Of a DNA stretch of 64,000 nucleotides, positions 1-13,437 are shown piece after piece. The position numbers and the translations under genes were made by a program. The stretch's first letter is position 1; every line of letters begins with the position of its first letter. The notes under the pieces were generated by a model that saw only the letters and a list, made by a program, of their open reading frames with translations, was not told the origin of the DNA and searched no databases. Origin of the DNA: Lichenostomus cassidix (lineage: Eukaryota > Chordata > Aves > Passeriformes > Meliphagidae). The DNA lies in assembly GCA_008360975.2 (NCBI GenBank), contig CM039189.1, positions 13,086,056 to 13,150,055 of the forward strand, given 5' to 3'.

Positions 1-2782
1 GAAACTAGCAGTAAGCTATTGGGTAATGCTTTGTGGAAATGAAGTAGATGGAAAACAAATGCTGTGTTGTTAGCCATCTTTACCAAACACAAGCAACAGT
101 GAAATACAGAAGCAAGTAGAGATATTCCTTCATATAAATGCACATACACATTCTAAGTAGTTCTCTCTGACATTAAATGGTAAAGACTAATAATTTAAAG
201 TTAAATACTCATTCTTCAGCCTTTATTAGATCCTGTTTTGGTATGTTGTACCTTATAACTCTAGTAATATGAAGCAACAGACTGTAACAAACTCCATATT
301 TTCTTCAGTCAAGCCTGATCTTGAAGAATGGCACTCTTTCTGTGACATGCCGTAACTGCAGAACAGAAGATTAAATAGACTTTGGATATTTGAGTCCAGT
401 GCCTAATCACTGAAGCTGATGTATCATAAAATCTTTCTGAACATTTTGGATGTCTGTACTCTTCTCAGAAGGTTGACCACATCCTGGTCATGCCTTGCCA
501 CACTTTTAGTGTTCTGTAACTGCTACTTGGAGCTTTCTTTCCTTTTCCTGATTTCTTTTCTCTCCCTTCTCTCATATGCCTTTCCTTTGCATTTCCTAAT
601 TCAAGGAGCACAAGGTCTTACTAACCTATATAATAACATCTGTTGTTTTTAAGTTAATTAAAGGGTACTGGGTCATCAATTATTCCAAAGTTCAAACTGT
701 GAGAGAACAGAATATTTGGCAGGGCTATTCCTCAGCTTGGGAACTCCTGTTTGTCTGAAAAGGACCAGAAAACTTACTCTTACACAACCAATCATATGTT
801 CTTTATTCCTTGTTTCTGAATATTAAGAATAACTATGACACTGTAGTTAGAATCAAGGTGCCTTTGATTCAGGACAATAGGAAGGTCTCTCTTCAGGTAG
901 CGGTTTTTGTTTGCCTTTGTTTGCTTGCTTTTCCTAGTAGAATTTGCAATGCATGTCAAATGTTTTATTTTATATCATAAAATTAAGATGTTTACGTTGC
1001 TATTGTTTACCGTATTTTATTAAATATCAAGAAAATCAAATATAAAATACTAGAACAGATTTGAAAGACAAATTTGAGAAGAAAGATACGGTCTTGATGC
1101 TGTAAATTTTTATATAATAACTTCCTCTCTATATGACCAGTCCCAACAAAGATTACTGGACTTGTAATACTTAGGCAGCTCTATACACAAAAGTCAGACT
1201 GAAGGAGTTCTGTAGATCAGGGAAAGACATGGTTTGAATTCTGAGCTCATAGTAGAAACAGCTGAACATTTTTGCATCTGGAAACTGGTTGTAGTTATGA
1301 ATGATATGACTTTGGGAAACTTTTGTTGTGGTTCTTTAATCTTTTAGTTTTCAACTGAAACTTGTTTCATTAAAGTTCATGGGGGATGCCTATTCAAGGG
1401 CTGCCTTTATAATTTGTGTTACTAGCTCAGACGGAGATCTGGTTTATGTGTACGATTTCAGCAATGAAGGTTTATTGTATTTACTAAACCATATGTTTTT
1501 CTACAGCCTGCATGGAATTTATGATGAGATTGTTTTGGTTTAAGTTGACAACTACAGTATGTTTCAAGTTAGATGATTTACACTGAAAATTGTGGCCTCT
1601 AATGAAACGAAATTTTGAAATTTTCAGGCAATTAGATTTTTCAGTTTTTGTGATGGAGTTCTGTTGCAAGGATTAGTTTGGGGATTTTTTGTTGGTTTTC
1701 TGGGTTTGCTGTCTGTTTGTTTATGTTGGGGTTTTTATTATTTTATTTTTCTCTACAAATTGATAAAATTCTTTGAAAGGTCTTATTATTGCCTTTTGTG
1801 GCAAATTCATTAGTTTGTGTAGGATAGAGAAATCAAGGGTTCTATATCTGTAAGCATCCATTCTAAAGACAGAAATAGCAGAAATACATTCAGCCAATTT
1901 AGAAACACTTGCTAAGGACCCTTTACTTGCCTGAATATTCTAAAATTGGAAACATGTCGCATGACTATTTCTGAAAAATACCAGCCTAACAAGACCAGCA
2001 CAGTAACTCCTGAAAAGCAGGGGATGCCCACACAATGCAGAACAAGAATGAGCATCCAGATGGGTAGAGCAGACTGGCTTCTCACTCACCTAATGGAACA
2101 CTTGCTGAAGTCTTTGGATGAGTTGTTTGAACCACTAACTCACCACTAGAGGAATCTAGCCCTGACTAGAGCATATATCTGAATAATACAGACTCTGTTT
2201 TGAAGTATAGAGTAATCTGATGATGCACTTTTGGAGAGGCTCTTCACTGCCCCCCTCATTGCATGCACTGGCATAATTGCTTTCAAAACCATAAACAGTA
2301 TATAACAGTTACGTTGTAAAAAATTAAAATTATTAAATATCCCTCAAATATTACATATTTCAACTAAAATAACAAGAGCACAATAAATGCACATTTCATA
2401 CTACAAATTCCTTTAGCATTTGCAAAATGAATGGGAAAAGCCAGTGTATAAAGCCTAGTCTCTCTCATTTCTTTCTGCTTTCAAGACCATCACGTTTGCT
2501 AGCAACTAAATATAGTATTTAGTAAACAAATTATACTCTCAAGTGTATCCTTTTTAATTGTCCATATGACACATGAATCTTATTAGCAAGGAAGGAACAG
2601 AAAGTGTGCAAGGTCTATTGATAAGCACAATTCTCATTTCCCTCTTACTCTGGCAAGCCAGGCTTTCTCTCTCATGTCAAAAGCCTAGTCTAGCAGCAGC
2701 TGCCATACAGGGGTTCATCATTAGGAGTACTTTACAATGCATAATTGCTTTCATCTTTGCAAATAATATTGGTCAACATCAG
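1..2782. other. Unassigned AT-rich non-coding DNA
   Basis: No gene, RNA gene or recognisable transposon is visible. The short open frames here (77 codons at 419-652 plus, 67 at 1946-2149 plus, 61 at 1484-1669 minus) have no recognisable domain and are the length expected by chance. A GT-rich low-complexity patch lies at about 1675-1760. Confidence 0.6.
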
Positions 2783-3304
2783 TGCACTGGCTCTGACGTG
2801 GAGGGAGCTGGGTTCACAGCAGTGCTGTGGTGCTGCACTTTGGACTTGTGGCTACAGAAGTGCTGGCAATGCTCTGATGTAAAGCCATTTCTGTGTTTTC
2901 TCCTTTTCTCCCCCTCCCCAGTGAGAAGGCTGGGGGCAGGCAAGAGATAGGAGGGGAATTAGCTGGGATAGCTGACCCAAACAGACCAAAGGGATATCCT
3001 AAACCATCTGACGTACTCAGCAACAAAAGCTCAGGGAAAGGAGGGGAAAGGAGGAATGTTTGTGGTTGCAGCATTTGTCTTCCAAGCAACCATTACATAT
3101 GTTTAGGCCCTGCTTTCCAGAGAATGGCTAAATGTCTCCCATTCTATTGCCTCTTCTTCCTTTGTTTATACGCACAGCTTTTGCTATTAATCTGTCATCG
3201 TCCTGACCCACAAGCCTTCACACCTTCCTTCTATTTTGTCCCACTTCCATGGGAGTGAGTAATAGGGTGGGCATTTGGCTTCCAGCCAAGGCTAACCCAC
3301 AACA
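2783..3304 (-). mobile_element. Solo LTR, avian ERVL-type endogenous retrovirus
   Basis: This 522-bp block runs TG...CA on the plus strand, so it has retroviral LTR ends. Read on the minus strand it begins TGTTGTGGGTTAGCC. Its body carries the segments I associate with the common bird ERVL LTR family: a CCCTTTCCCTGAGCTTTTGT stretch, then a ACGTCAGATGG stretch, then CCTTTGGTCTGTTTGGGTCA. No gag, pol or env remnant lies on either side, so this is a solo LTR left by recombination between the two LTRs of a provirus. The flanking pentamers are ATCAG (2778-2782) and GTTAG (3305-3309), matching at only 3 of 5 positions. The target duplication has therefore decayed or the boundary is a base or two off. 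Open frames at 2573-3258 plus and 2814-3089 minus are incidental to the LTR. Family recognition is from memory of bird LTRs. Confidence 0.8.
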
Positions 3305-6300
3305 GTTAGGAAATCAGGAATACTGATCTGTTTTAATATATGTCAGTGGTCAAATGATACAAGGCAGTTACCAAATAAATTTCTAGATTAATTGCAGACT
3401 CCTCATGGAAAAAAAAATAAAGGAATGGCTTAATATAAAACAAATTTTGGCTGAGGAGGTAAGAGATGAATAAACCATCTCCATGCTGAGAGGTCCAGTT
3501 CCCTTGCTTCTCTACAAAGTGATATAAATTATTAGGAACAAAGACAGATTATCTCAAATATTCAAAAATCATTCTCTAAAAAGGATGTAACAATCTGAAT
3601 GTACACAGGCTTGCACAAATGATTTCCAGTGTGAGAGTTTTTAAAGAAAACAGCTAGGAAGGAAGTGGTAAGTTTTGGAAAATGTATCTTCTAGGTTACC
3701 GTCTTCCTTATATTAGGTTGCATCACTTCTATTAAGGTTAAGCTTTGTGATTCAGAAAATTCTCAATCATTAAAAAAAAACTATCTACAAGTTCTCAAAG
3801 CTTATACTGAATTTACCAGTGGAGAAATTCTGATAAATGTACATACAAATATAGTAGGCAAAACTCTGAATACTGGGAGCTTCCACATCTGAGCAAAAGC
3901 CAAAGGGTAAAAGCCATTTCACCCACTGGCAGCAGGGTATGAGTTAACATGAACATGTAAGAGACAACTACCCCAAAAGCTATAAAAAATGAAACAAGGT
4001 CCATATTCCTCCAGCTTCAAAGAATTAGGTCTTAAATAAACAATTTTTTTTTATTCCTATAACATTCTCCTAATGATTCAAGGTCCCTGTAGCAACATCA
4101 AGTCTTACTTTTCACACTGTGTATCTACACTGAATTATTTCTTTGGTTTCTCAGAGATACATTTTTGCCATACTACCTTGTAGTGTAAGAAACCAAAGGT
4201 TCTTTGGCCTATGACCAGAAACTGACATGATACGATTCAGAAGACTTTTAAGAGCCACACAAAATGCTTTGAAAATAATTTTGGAAGATGAAGGCATACC
4301 AAATCTGGTCATGATTATTTTCCCACTGTAATGTTATGTGTCCATGGCAGGTATGTTACATAGAGAAACCATAGATAGAAAATTAATTTTCATTGCTTTT
4401 TCTATGGAAAACATACTTAACTCAGTACCCAGAAAAATATTGATAAAATAGTAAAAGTGTGTTTTAAATAAATTCTGTGGCAAAATGTACTTAATAGATT
4501 TTAACTGATTATTTGTGTGATTCATTTAACAGTGGGATATTATGAAATAGAAATGGATTTGCTGCACTGAACCTACTCAATTCTTTACAAACTTTTAAAA
4601 CTTTATTAGCTGATAGAGTAGGAGAGATTTTTTTTTGTTCCTGTTCTTTTCATATGTTCAGCATATGGTATATCTCTCTTAAGCCCAGCTGACACTAGAA
4701 ATCAATAAAGCCTACTTGCACTTATGTCCAAGCATCATTTGAGAATGGCTTTAACTGTACTTTTATTAATTCAACTGCTATGATCAGCTTCTGATCAATA
4801 AAGAACAAGTCATGAGATTCATAAATTCCATGTGTCACAATCTATTATTGGGAAGAGTTTTACACTATTTCATCTTCTTGCTTTATTCCAGGCTTCTGTA
4901 TTTCATTAAATTCTAAGTAACCAGTGTAGTGCAAAAAGTGAGTGGAACTTTTGTTTTTAACTGGCTTTGACCTTTTGTTAAAATTATTCCAGTGCAGTGT
5001 GTCATAAACAGCAAGTTGTAATTATGCAATCCCTAAAAGTGTGAATTGGTATAATGTACCAACAAGTTATCCAATTTAAAAATGGATTTACCTTTCTAAA
5101 GATGAAGCTGCACCAGCATAAAAGTGAGTATGCACTTAACAGCTTTCCAACTCCAGCTAGATACAAGTTTTGCAAGATGCCTCCTCCAAGTTTGCTTTCC
5201 CTCTCTTGAATTTTGATATCCTAATACAATCTTCTGCAGAAAATAGTTATCAGGTAATTATTTTCTAATTACATAAAGTTACTTAAAGGATAAACATTTT
5301 TTAAAAAAAGTATAAATTTCTCATAAGGGATGTAAATATTTTGTTTGCATTTCAGTGTACATTTGCAACTTGGCCAGCACTTTTCACCAAATTCCACTCT
5401 TCAACAATGGCCTCTATGAAGCTGAACATGTTAGTTTATTATATTTACTGTAACAAGACCATTCTATTCCAAATAAATGTCTTATGTTTTGTCAGGTCTG
5501 AAAATTGGGCATCCACTTTATTATTTGTATTTTCTCTTTATTAAGCCCAAGCACACTTAACTGCAACAGTCATAGTGTGAACTTTGTTTTGCCTTAATTA
5601 AAATCTGGCTCCTGGCTCACTGGCTACACATATAAATTTCACCTTAGGGGCAAAATGTTTTGCACCAATACATAATTCTGATAAATGAACAAAAAACTTG
5701 GAGGCCTCTTACTCAACTGTATGGTCTGAACATTTCTTTGCCTCCCCACATGGAAGTTCAGAATGAAGATGGTACCTAATGGCATTTTACAAGCAGTATC
5801 ACAAAATATCCTATGACAGGTGTGTAATTCTACGTTCTCTTCACCCACATAAGCATACCAGTACCCACTTGGCTCATTGAACAATAATCCAAGCAAGTTT
5901 GCTTGTCTTGTTTTTGTTTTTTCTGGGTTTGCTACAGCTGGCAATATTATGCAACTGTTTCATATTTTAGTTCTATTTTAAATGTTCAAGATCAAAGGCC
6001 TAGAAACAGTTCAGTGATTCTACACCCTCTTGGGAAGGACTTCATGGTGATTCAAAACAGTGACTACATTCCAACCCAGAACAAGGTAATATGGCCAGCC
6101 TTTTGCAGATTTGTTGGTAAGGTGGAATGTTACTTAAAAAATTAATTTCCTTAGATAAATTTCTGTGAAAATAATGTTGTGTACTGTTAGTCAATTAATT
6201 ACCAAAGTGATATTTTATTTCATGTTTAATTTATAATCTTCACCAATCCTCTTAAGACACATGCATTTAAAAAAAATTAAAGCCCACAACACTGTCACTT

Positions 6301-9300
6301 ATCCACAAAACTCTTAGGGAGTGTTCAGATCACTCCTGTAACAATGAATTGCATAAATCCGAAACATGAATATGATTAAAATGTCTAATTCAGTGGACTG
6401 GCAAGCATTATTAAAGGAAGTTAGACTACTTACATATTTTCATGCAATCCATGAATGCAGAAATGATTGAGACTCCTAGATAACTCTCCCTCTCAATTTT
6501 GAGAATTTTGCTGCATTGGATAGAATTTAATCACTGAAAAAGAAGAGATTCATATACAATATTTTCAGTCTTGGGGTTTCACTCTACTCCATTTTACTTC
6601 AATAGAAGTTGGTGTTCTAAGAATTGCCAGGTCTTTTTTACTTGGAAGTTTCATTTTCTACTATTACTGTAATCGACAAAGCCTGGCATTTTACAGCAAC
6701 ACAGACATTTTATACACAAGAATTCTCCTCCATATTCTTTTAGGGTAGAGGGGGTAGATGACAACAATGTAGAAAAATCTTTTTCTCTTTGAATTTTGTT
6801 TTACCAGCTTTTTAAATAAAAAATTTACAACCTATTACATCATCTTGGATATGAGTTTATCTCTAGATCAACACCAATAAATGCATATGTGGTTTCACCA
6901 GATATCCTAAAAATAGGAAAATCCAGGAACCTCATTTTCTGCAGAGTGGATAACAAAGGACAAATGCAGAACCCATAAGAGGAAGCCAACCCTTCCTACA
7001 CAGCTCTGATGAGATCCCACCATTTCCCTCAGACTGACAGATGATAGCTCTCCCATCAGAAGGGCTTTCAGCAAATATTATAGCAAAATTACCCTGTGCT
7101 TTATCTGAAGCATCATATCTGAAGCTGGTTCATGATAAATATTCCATGAGGGGGTTTTGCTGGTTTTCAACAGATATTATTATTCACTGTTAAAAAGAAA
7201 GCAGTGCATTCAGAAGAGGTACAGCAAGTCAAGTACTTGGGTTCCACTCAGATTGGATTAATAAACTACATCTGACCTGAGGCAAAACATTTAGCCTGGT
7301 GTTGTCTCTAGCTGTTTGTAGACATGAACCTAAACAGAGCCCAGAGTCTCCTCAGTGTTTTCCCCAGTGAGAATGGAGATTTAAACGCATTATTTATTTA
7401 TCTGTTTAAATGAATACCACCCATGAGGCAAGTCTGGCAGTGGGCATAGCTGCTGCTTTACCCTCATTCCTATGCCTTTTACAGAACATTTGACTTCTGC
7501 CAACACTTTGGTTAAAAATGGATAGAAAATGAAAATCTATTAATAAGCAAACTTCTCCTTGCTACATTTCAAGATTAAGCCCTTGGTAATATTTTGGTCA
7601 TTATTTGATTTTGACTCTAGGTCCTGTGACTTTTGCTTACAATTCAGAACAATGTAACATCAGAACATTAATGAGGAAAAAACTAAAGATGAAGGATGTT
7701 CCTAAATCCTGAATCCAAAAAAACTCAGAGGACAAAGACTAAGGATTTGGTCTAAGTTTTAGAAAGCAGTAAAATCTTTAATATAGGGGCTGCATAGTGC
7801 ATATAATCCACAGGGAAGAGTTGTCATGAGGACACAAATACCATTGATTTCCAGCTATCATCCTAGATGTAGAATACATTCTGATCATAGGTAAAAGGTA
7901 TTTGAAACAACATTTTGTTTGTAGATCAGCTACTTTGGCCTAAAGCAATTTGTTTCTATATCACAAGCTTATACACACCACTAGCCTGTTAATCATGGAG
8001 AATATACTACTCTTCAATATTTTACTATAAATACACACATAAAACCACAAAAGGGCTTGGAAATAAAAGACAATTAACCCCCAGAGAAAGCTATTGTAGT
8101 AATATGTCAAGGGGGTAAATCTTTTATTACAAAAATTACAAATTAAAGTCAAATGATGACAATTAGACAATCTGTGTGTTTTTCTAAAAACAAGCTAATT
8201 TCAAATAAGCAGGAGCCTTTACTATCTGATATAAAATTATCACTTTGCCACACCTCTTATTTCACACTTAGCAAAAGAGAAGAAAACTCCAAAATAATTT
8301 CCTGAATTATTAGAAATCCAACCAAATATTCCATATCTGGAAGAAGGAGTAATGAAAGTTATATAGAACATGCAGTTTATTTTCAGAAACTAATATAGAC
8401 CATAATAACATTATTTGAAACCGTCTCTTTACCTTCATTTCAAAACTGAGTTCAACAAAGGATCTCACTGCAGGTCCTGCTTAATATCATTCAGTCATTC
8501 TGTTCATATTCCTCAAAAACACAGAATTTAATTTTCTTTTATCTCTAGCATGAGTAGCATGGTAAGATCAGAAGCTGAATAGATTCTGAAATGTTATTTT
8601 AGTAGGCTGTAGGAAGTTTATAAATTTAGCATTGCTATTAAACATATTCCAGTGGTCTGTTTTTTTTCAGGGCTTCTCAACATACCACACGGTTGTGTTA
8701 CAACTTTGGTAGATTGCTGATTCTGAAAAGTGTGTATTTTTGAAGTAATTTCAGGGCCTGAAGAACTGACCCTTTGTCACCTTCAACTCATCAACTGCTC
8801 TCTCCTTTGACATCCAAAAAGATAGTTTAGCACTTTGAAAGCACTTATCACAAATGTTGCCTCATGGTAAAGCCTTTGTCTTTGAATGCCATTATTCAGT
8901 ATTTTTTCCAGCTTTCTGAGCAGTTATGTTCAATAGAGTCTGATTCACAACAAGTGCTGTACACGTGCAGTGCAGCATTTCCCTTTCACTGCCAGTTCCT
9001 GCTATTTATCCACTTCTGTGATGATAAAAGTATTACATTTCTCAAACAGTTTATCTGTGATTTCCATTTAAGCGAAACAAGCCAGTTCTCGCTTGTTGGG
9101 AAGTATCCAACCTTGAGCCTTCTCTGCTTTCTAGTCCAGCAGAAGAATCCCCTTCTCAGCAGCAAACCCTTTCACAGTCTACATTCTAGTTTCCTAACAA
9201 CTTTAGGGCAACAGAGGCAAAATCCTGACCTGGTATGAATTACACAGCCTTTATCTAGGGCAGTAGAGCACAATAATCTCGGCTGAGAGAGTAGTTTAAA

Positions 9301-12300
9301 TTTTTGGTATCCATATTTCTCAGACTAAATCTCAAAGAAGTAAAAGCAAATCATCATTCAAAGCATGCCCTCATGCAAAAATGTTAATTGTAGTCACTGG
9401 GAATAACATTTTTAAAGTTAGTGAAGATGGTGTGGAACAGTTCTGAAAATATTGGCCAATGTGAGAAGCAGAGAAGTCAAGGAAAGCCATGTGATCAAAC
9501 TTGGGATCTCCAGTGATAATCTTTGGGGGACTTATCTGAACCAAGTGTCCCTCTGACAATCCTTTCATAAATTAAAAAAGAAATACAATCCATATTTTTT
9601 TTTTAGTCTGATTCTCCTTCATATGTTAACGAGACATTTATCTGATATGTGCCTACAAATTAACAAAAATAAATTTAAAAAATAGTAATTCTTTTAGGAA
9701 ATAATTACAATCCTTTTAGCTCAGTACTAAAGAAAACAAAAAAAAATGATACAACATTTCAGCTTCAACTTTCTTCAAGGGATTTATGTACTGCCATTTA
9801 ACATGTTATAAAATTCAGCAAAATGGCTAACTGATACAAGAACTTAAAAGAATTTTATGTTAACATACACGAAGATAAAAAGCATTTAACAACTTGCTAT
9901 ACATGTTCAGATTTCACAGAATGGATTCTTTTAATCAAAATTAATATGGACATTAATGCCATTTTTCCACTTATATCACTTTTACACTGACACAATTAAG
10001 TTCAATGGTGTTATTTCTCATTTACAATATAGCATGTGAGAAGGATCAGATCCTGAGAGTTTAATGTACCTAACATCACAATATAAATAAGCAACCTTCA
10101 CTGTGAATCAGAAACCTCTAAAATAGATAGGGAGCTTAGTACAGGAATATCCTAATGTTGGGTGGGAGGGGTTTAGTATTTTTGTTCTTAAAAAAAAAAA
10201 AGGCAACAATAAAACTCAAACTTCTGCAATATTGTACATAGTTGCATTGAGCTTTCTGGATTACTCCTTGGTATGCAATTTTAATATCCTTCTCTCTTCG
10301 ACAAGGTAAAGTCTGCTTTCTCTTTCAGGCAGCTCACAAGATTCAAGTTATAGCTAATTGGTTTGATTATTTGTTCTGTAACCTCTAATTCTCCATGACC
10401 TTTTCCAAGCCCATTTTCAATTTAATGAGCCAAACTAGTAAAGCTTATACTGGACTTTTGATGAGACCTGTCAGAATGTCTTGACAAATTAAGTGTTCCA
10501 CATACCAGGTTCCTTTCAGACAAAATGCAACTGCAGATTTAATGTTGTTATTTTTCTTTTAAGGTATATCATTTGTCTGTGCAGAACTATTGATTTTCAC
10601 AGGAAAAAAAAACAAACAAAAAATATTTATTTTTCTATACTACCCATACAGGCTGGTCCCTAAAGATCAAATGTGTATATATATTTATATGCACCCAACA
10701 ATGTAACTTCAATCTTTTTCTTATCCAGTTCTCTACTTGGTTAAGCTACACTGACATATACTAGAATCCACCAGGGTGAATACTGTAGCTGGGATAGAAA
10801 CATCCTTACAAACATTTCTAATTTTAAAAAAATGGATTAGGAAAACCTGAACTTTTCTCTTAAACTAAGCCATCATTATCTATCATAAGCATAACAGAGA
10901 ATTGTTAAAACAAGAGAAGTATAACTGTTTGGTGTTTTGATTTAGACTTTATTATCACAATTATTACAAATGGCATGACTTCCCTTTTTAAGAAAACAAA
11001 AAATGAAGCTCCCTTGCCACACCACGCCCCATTTTTGATAGTGGGATGTGGTGTTTACTTGTTTCAGGAAAGCTGTTTTCTCTTTGGCTTTGAAAGATGT
11101 ACATTTGTACTTGTTTTTATAAAATTGTCTCTCTGAAGTAAATCCCAACAATTCCATTATCTAGAACAATGAATGGTTGGGATAAACAAAATGGTAGGAG
11201 GAAACGAAGTGGGGAAAAAGTGCTACAAGTTGCTAGTTAACACCTTCTGGAAGGGCTGGGATGCCTTACAATCAACTTTAATTCATTTACACCATTCTCC
11301 CCAACACCTGCTTTTCCCATACCACAGCACAGACACCTCTGTGATCTCATCCTTTACAAACCACATGGGCTATCCAGCAAGTTCCTGAAGAGGCTTCTGA
11401 GTTTTGTTTCAGAAAAGTTTTTAGTTTTGTTTTTAATCTTTTTAAGATTGTTACTCTTAAGTTAGATTTTCTATTATACTGGTTTAGAGCAACTTTATGT
11501 TTAACTTACAGTGAATAAAGTTCAAAATAAAAACTGAAGCTTAGTGCCTTGGTGAGTATGAGTCAGACCTGTATATGTAAAGTTAATCCTACACATTGAT
11601 TTTTAAAAATGTTTCTATTTCCTAAGCGAGATATTGAGGCTGTATTTAACCCATTTTATAGTAGTCATGTATTGTGTGGGTCAATTTTTTTTCTATATTT
11701 GGACAATATTTTTCTCATTCTAAGAGATGTTGCTGCACATTATTAATCAAGATAAGAAGGTATCAGTATATTTCTAGAGTTCAAGTCATAATTGGAATGA
11801 AAGGCAATTTGATAGCTGAGATTATACAGTATCAAAAGATAGGAACCAAGAAAAACCTCCCAAATGCTGACCTCTGGCCTAATAAAAGGAAAGTGACAGA
11901 GATACCACCATCCTTACGCAGAAAGAAAGACAAGATCATTCCTGAGAAAGCAGACAAGAGATGAAGAAGAGAGAGTGCAAACTGGCAAGAATTAACATTG
12001 TAAGAAATGCTAGTATTAAACTGCAGCTGTGACAAAAAAAATATTCTTTGCATTCACAGTCCTTTGTATGTGAATTATTTATCAATGCATCCTGAAAATG
12101 GTGGGAGGATTACCATTTTTAGGTGTTTACAGAAAGATGTGTGAAGGCAAAGGATACAAAGCAAATTAGTGCAGTGACTATTGTCAGTACACAGCCCTAC
12201 TCCCTGCACCATGCTGCCTTAGGGAAAGAAAAAAAAAAGCAAAGGGAATATGCACAACCATCTTTTCTACTCTTGACATTATTCAGTCAGCATTAGTCAG

Positions 12301-13136
12301 AGGTAATAAAGTGACTATACAATGAACTGAGAGTTCATCTGGCTCACTGGTGAGGCTGCAAGCATAGTGCTTTTACCCTGAAGGAGCTGAAAATATTTGA
12401 AATCAACAACTTGATCTACCGGGATTGTGACAGCAGGTCTGTATCTTTTTAGTGCAGCATGTCAAACTGAAGAAAATAGGGAAAGCAACATGGGACAAAT
12501 GTTTTGACCTCACAGCTCCATGCTACAGTGATGAGATACTCCAAGTATCATCATTTTCCCTGCTAGTGCTTGCCAGGAGCAATACCTTCTGCTGTACTTG
12601 GGGCTGGTCTTGTTTACGTACATGTTCTGCTATACCCTGGCAGAGAAGGTTGTTAATATTATCTGTTTCTAAATGTCCCCACCACTCATGTCAGAAATAA
12701 ATAAACCATTTAGTCAATACAAATAGCTTTCTTTTCAAATCAGATAAAGGATATGTAAACTTAAAGTTTTTTTTAATCATCAAAAATTATTTTGAAAAGA
12801 CCCTGAGATACAATAATTGCCAGGGAAAAAATATCTCCAGTGCATTGTTTGCACATGAAAATCTCAACAGAGCTTCCTTAACAAAATTCAAAACATGATC
12901 ATCTGATAGTCCATATCTTCAAGGGTCAGAGTTTCATATATTTTTTTTTAAGAGATTCTTCTTGTTCTTATATTTTTAGCAATGGTACAGGCCTGCTGTA
13001 CAGTGAAATATAAAGTTCATTCAATAGTGTATTTGAGAAACACAGCAGTTTCTTCTGCTCCCAGCCCCTCATCCCCAAACTGGCCTGTTTTATTTCCACT
13101 CTTCAAGAGCAGAGAAAGCAAAATTCTATGTAAAGA
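3305..13136. other. Unassigned AT-rich non-coding DNA
   Basis: No gene or confident repeat is visible in this stretch of nearly 10 kb. Minor structures are an 11-bp inverted repeat at 4141-4151 and 4188-4198, a 12-base A run at 10190-10201, an AT dinucleotide patch at about 10672-10690 and an imperfect 13-bp hairpin at 11019-11054. A possible exon-like segment at 5938-6085 is discussed under findings and is not called as a gene. The open frames at 8864-9238 plus (124 codons) and 11674-11964 plus (96 codons) show no recognisable product. Confidence 0.6.
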
Positions 13137-13372
13137 TCATAAAATAGTTTGAGTTGCACGAGACCTATGGAACATTTAAAGTTCATCTAGTCCAACCCCT
13201 CTGCAATGAGCAGGGATATCTTTAGCCAAATCAGGTTGCTCAGAGCACCATCCAACCCAACTCTGAATATTCCTAGGGATGGGGCATCCATCACCTCACT
13301 GGGCAATCCATTCCAGTGCTTCACTGCCCTCCTCTTAAGTAAACTCTTTTGTATCTCTAGTCTAAATCTACC
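13137..13372 (-). mobile_element. CR1 LINE 3' fragment
   Basis: The plus strand reads as the reverse complement of the CR1 3' end. A degenerate ATCATAAAATAGTTTGAG sits where the terminal octamer repeat of CR1 should be. It is followed by TTCATCTAGTCCAACCCCTC, GCAATGAGCAGGGATATC, GGTTGCTCAGAGCACCATCC, GGGATGGGGCATCCATCACC and CCATTCCAGTGCTTCAC. The LINE is therefore on the minus strand with its 3' end at 13137. Only about 235 bp of the 3' region remains, the severe 5' truncation typical of CR1, so it encodes no reverse transcriptase. Many differences from the consensus suggest an old insertion. An 87-codon open frame across it (13206-13469 plus) is antisense to the element and is not a gene. 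Confidence 0.93.
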
Positions 13373-13437
13373 TATCTATCACATATCTATCACCTCTGTC
13401 TATAATCTACCTATCATTTCTCAATCATATCTATCTT
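13369..13437. repeat. Degenerate TATC-rich simple repeat
   Basis: Imperfect repeats of CTATCTATCA/CTACCTATC type follow directly on the 5'-truncated end of the CR1 fragment. The motif seems to have grown out of the CR1 sequence (AATCTACC) by slippage and has since decayed. Confidence 0.7.

Noticed and set aside
2929..2980. G-rich run considered as a G-quadruplex
   Set aside because: Only three runs of three or more G occur within reach.
2573..3258. Two plus-strand frames of 125 and 121 codons
   Set aside because: They overlap the ERVL-type LTR at 2783-3304 in antisense and match no retroviral protein.
7220..7320. Weak resemblance to the 3' part of a MIR SINE (CTGACCTGAGGCAAAACATT)
   Set aside because: Only one short word matches, with no box A or box B upstream.
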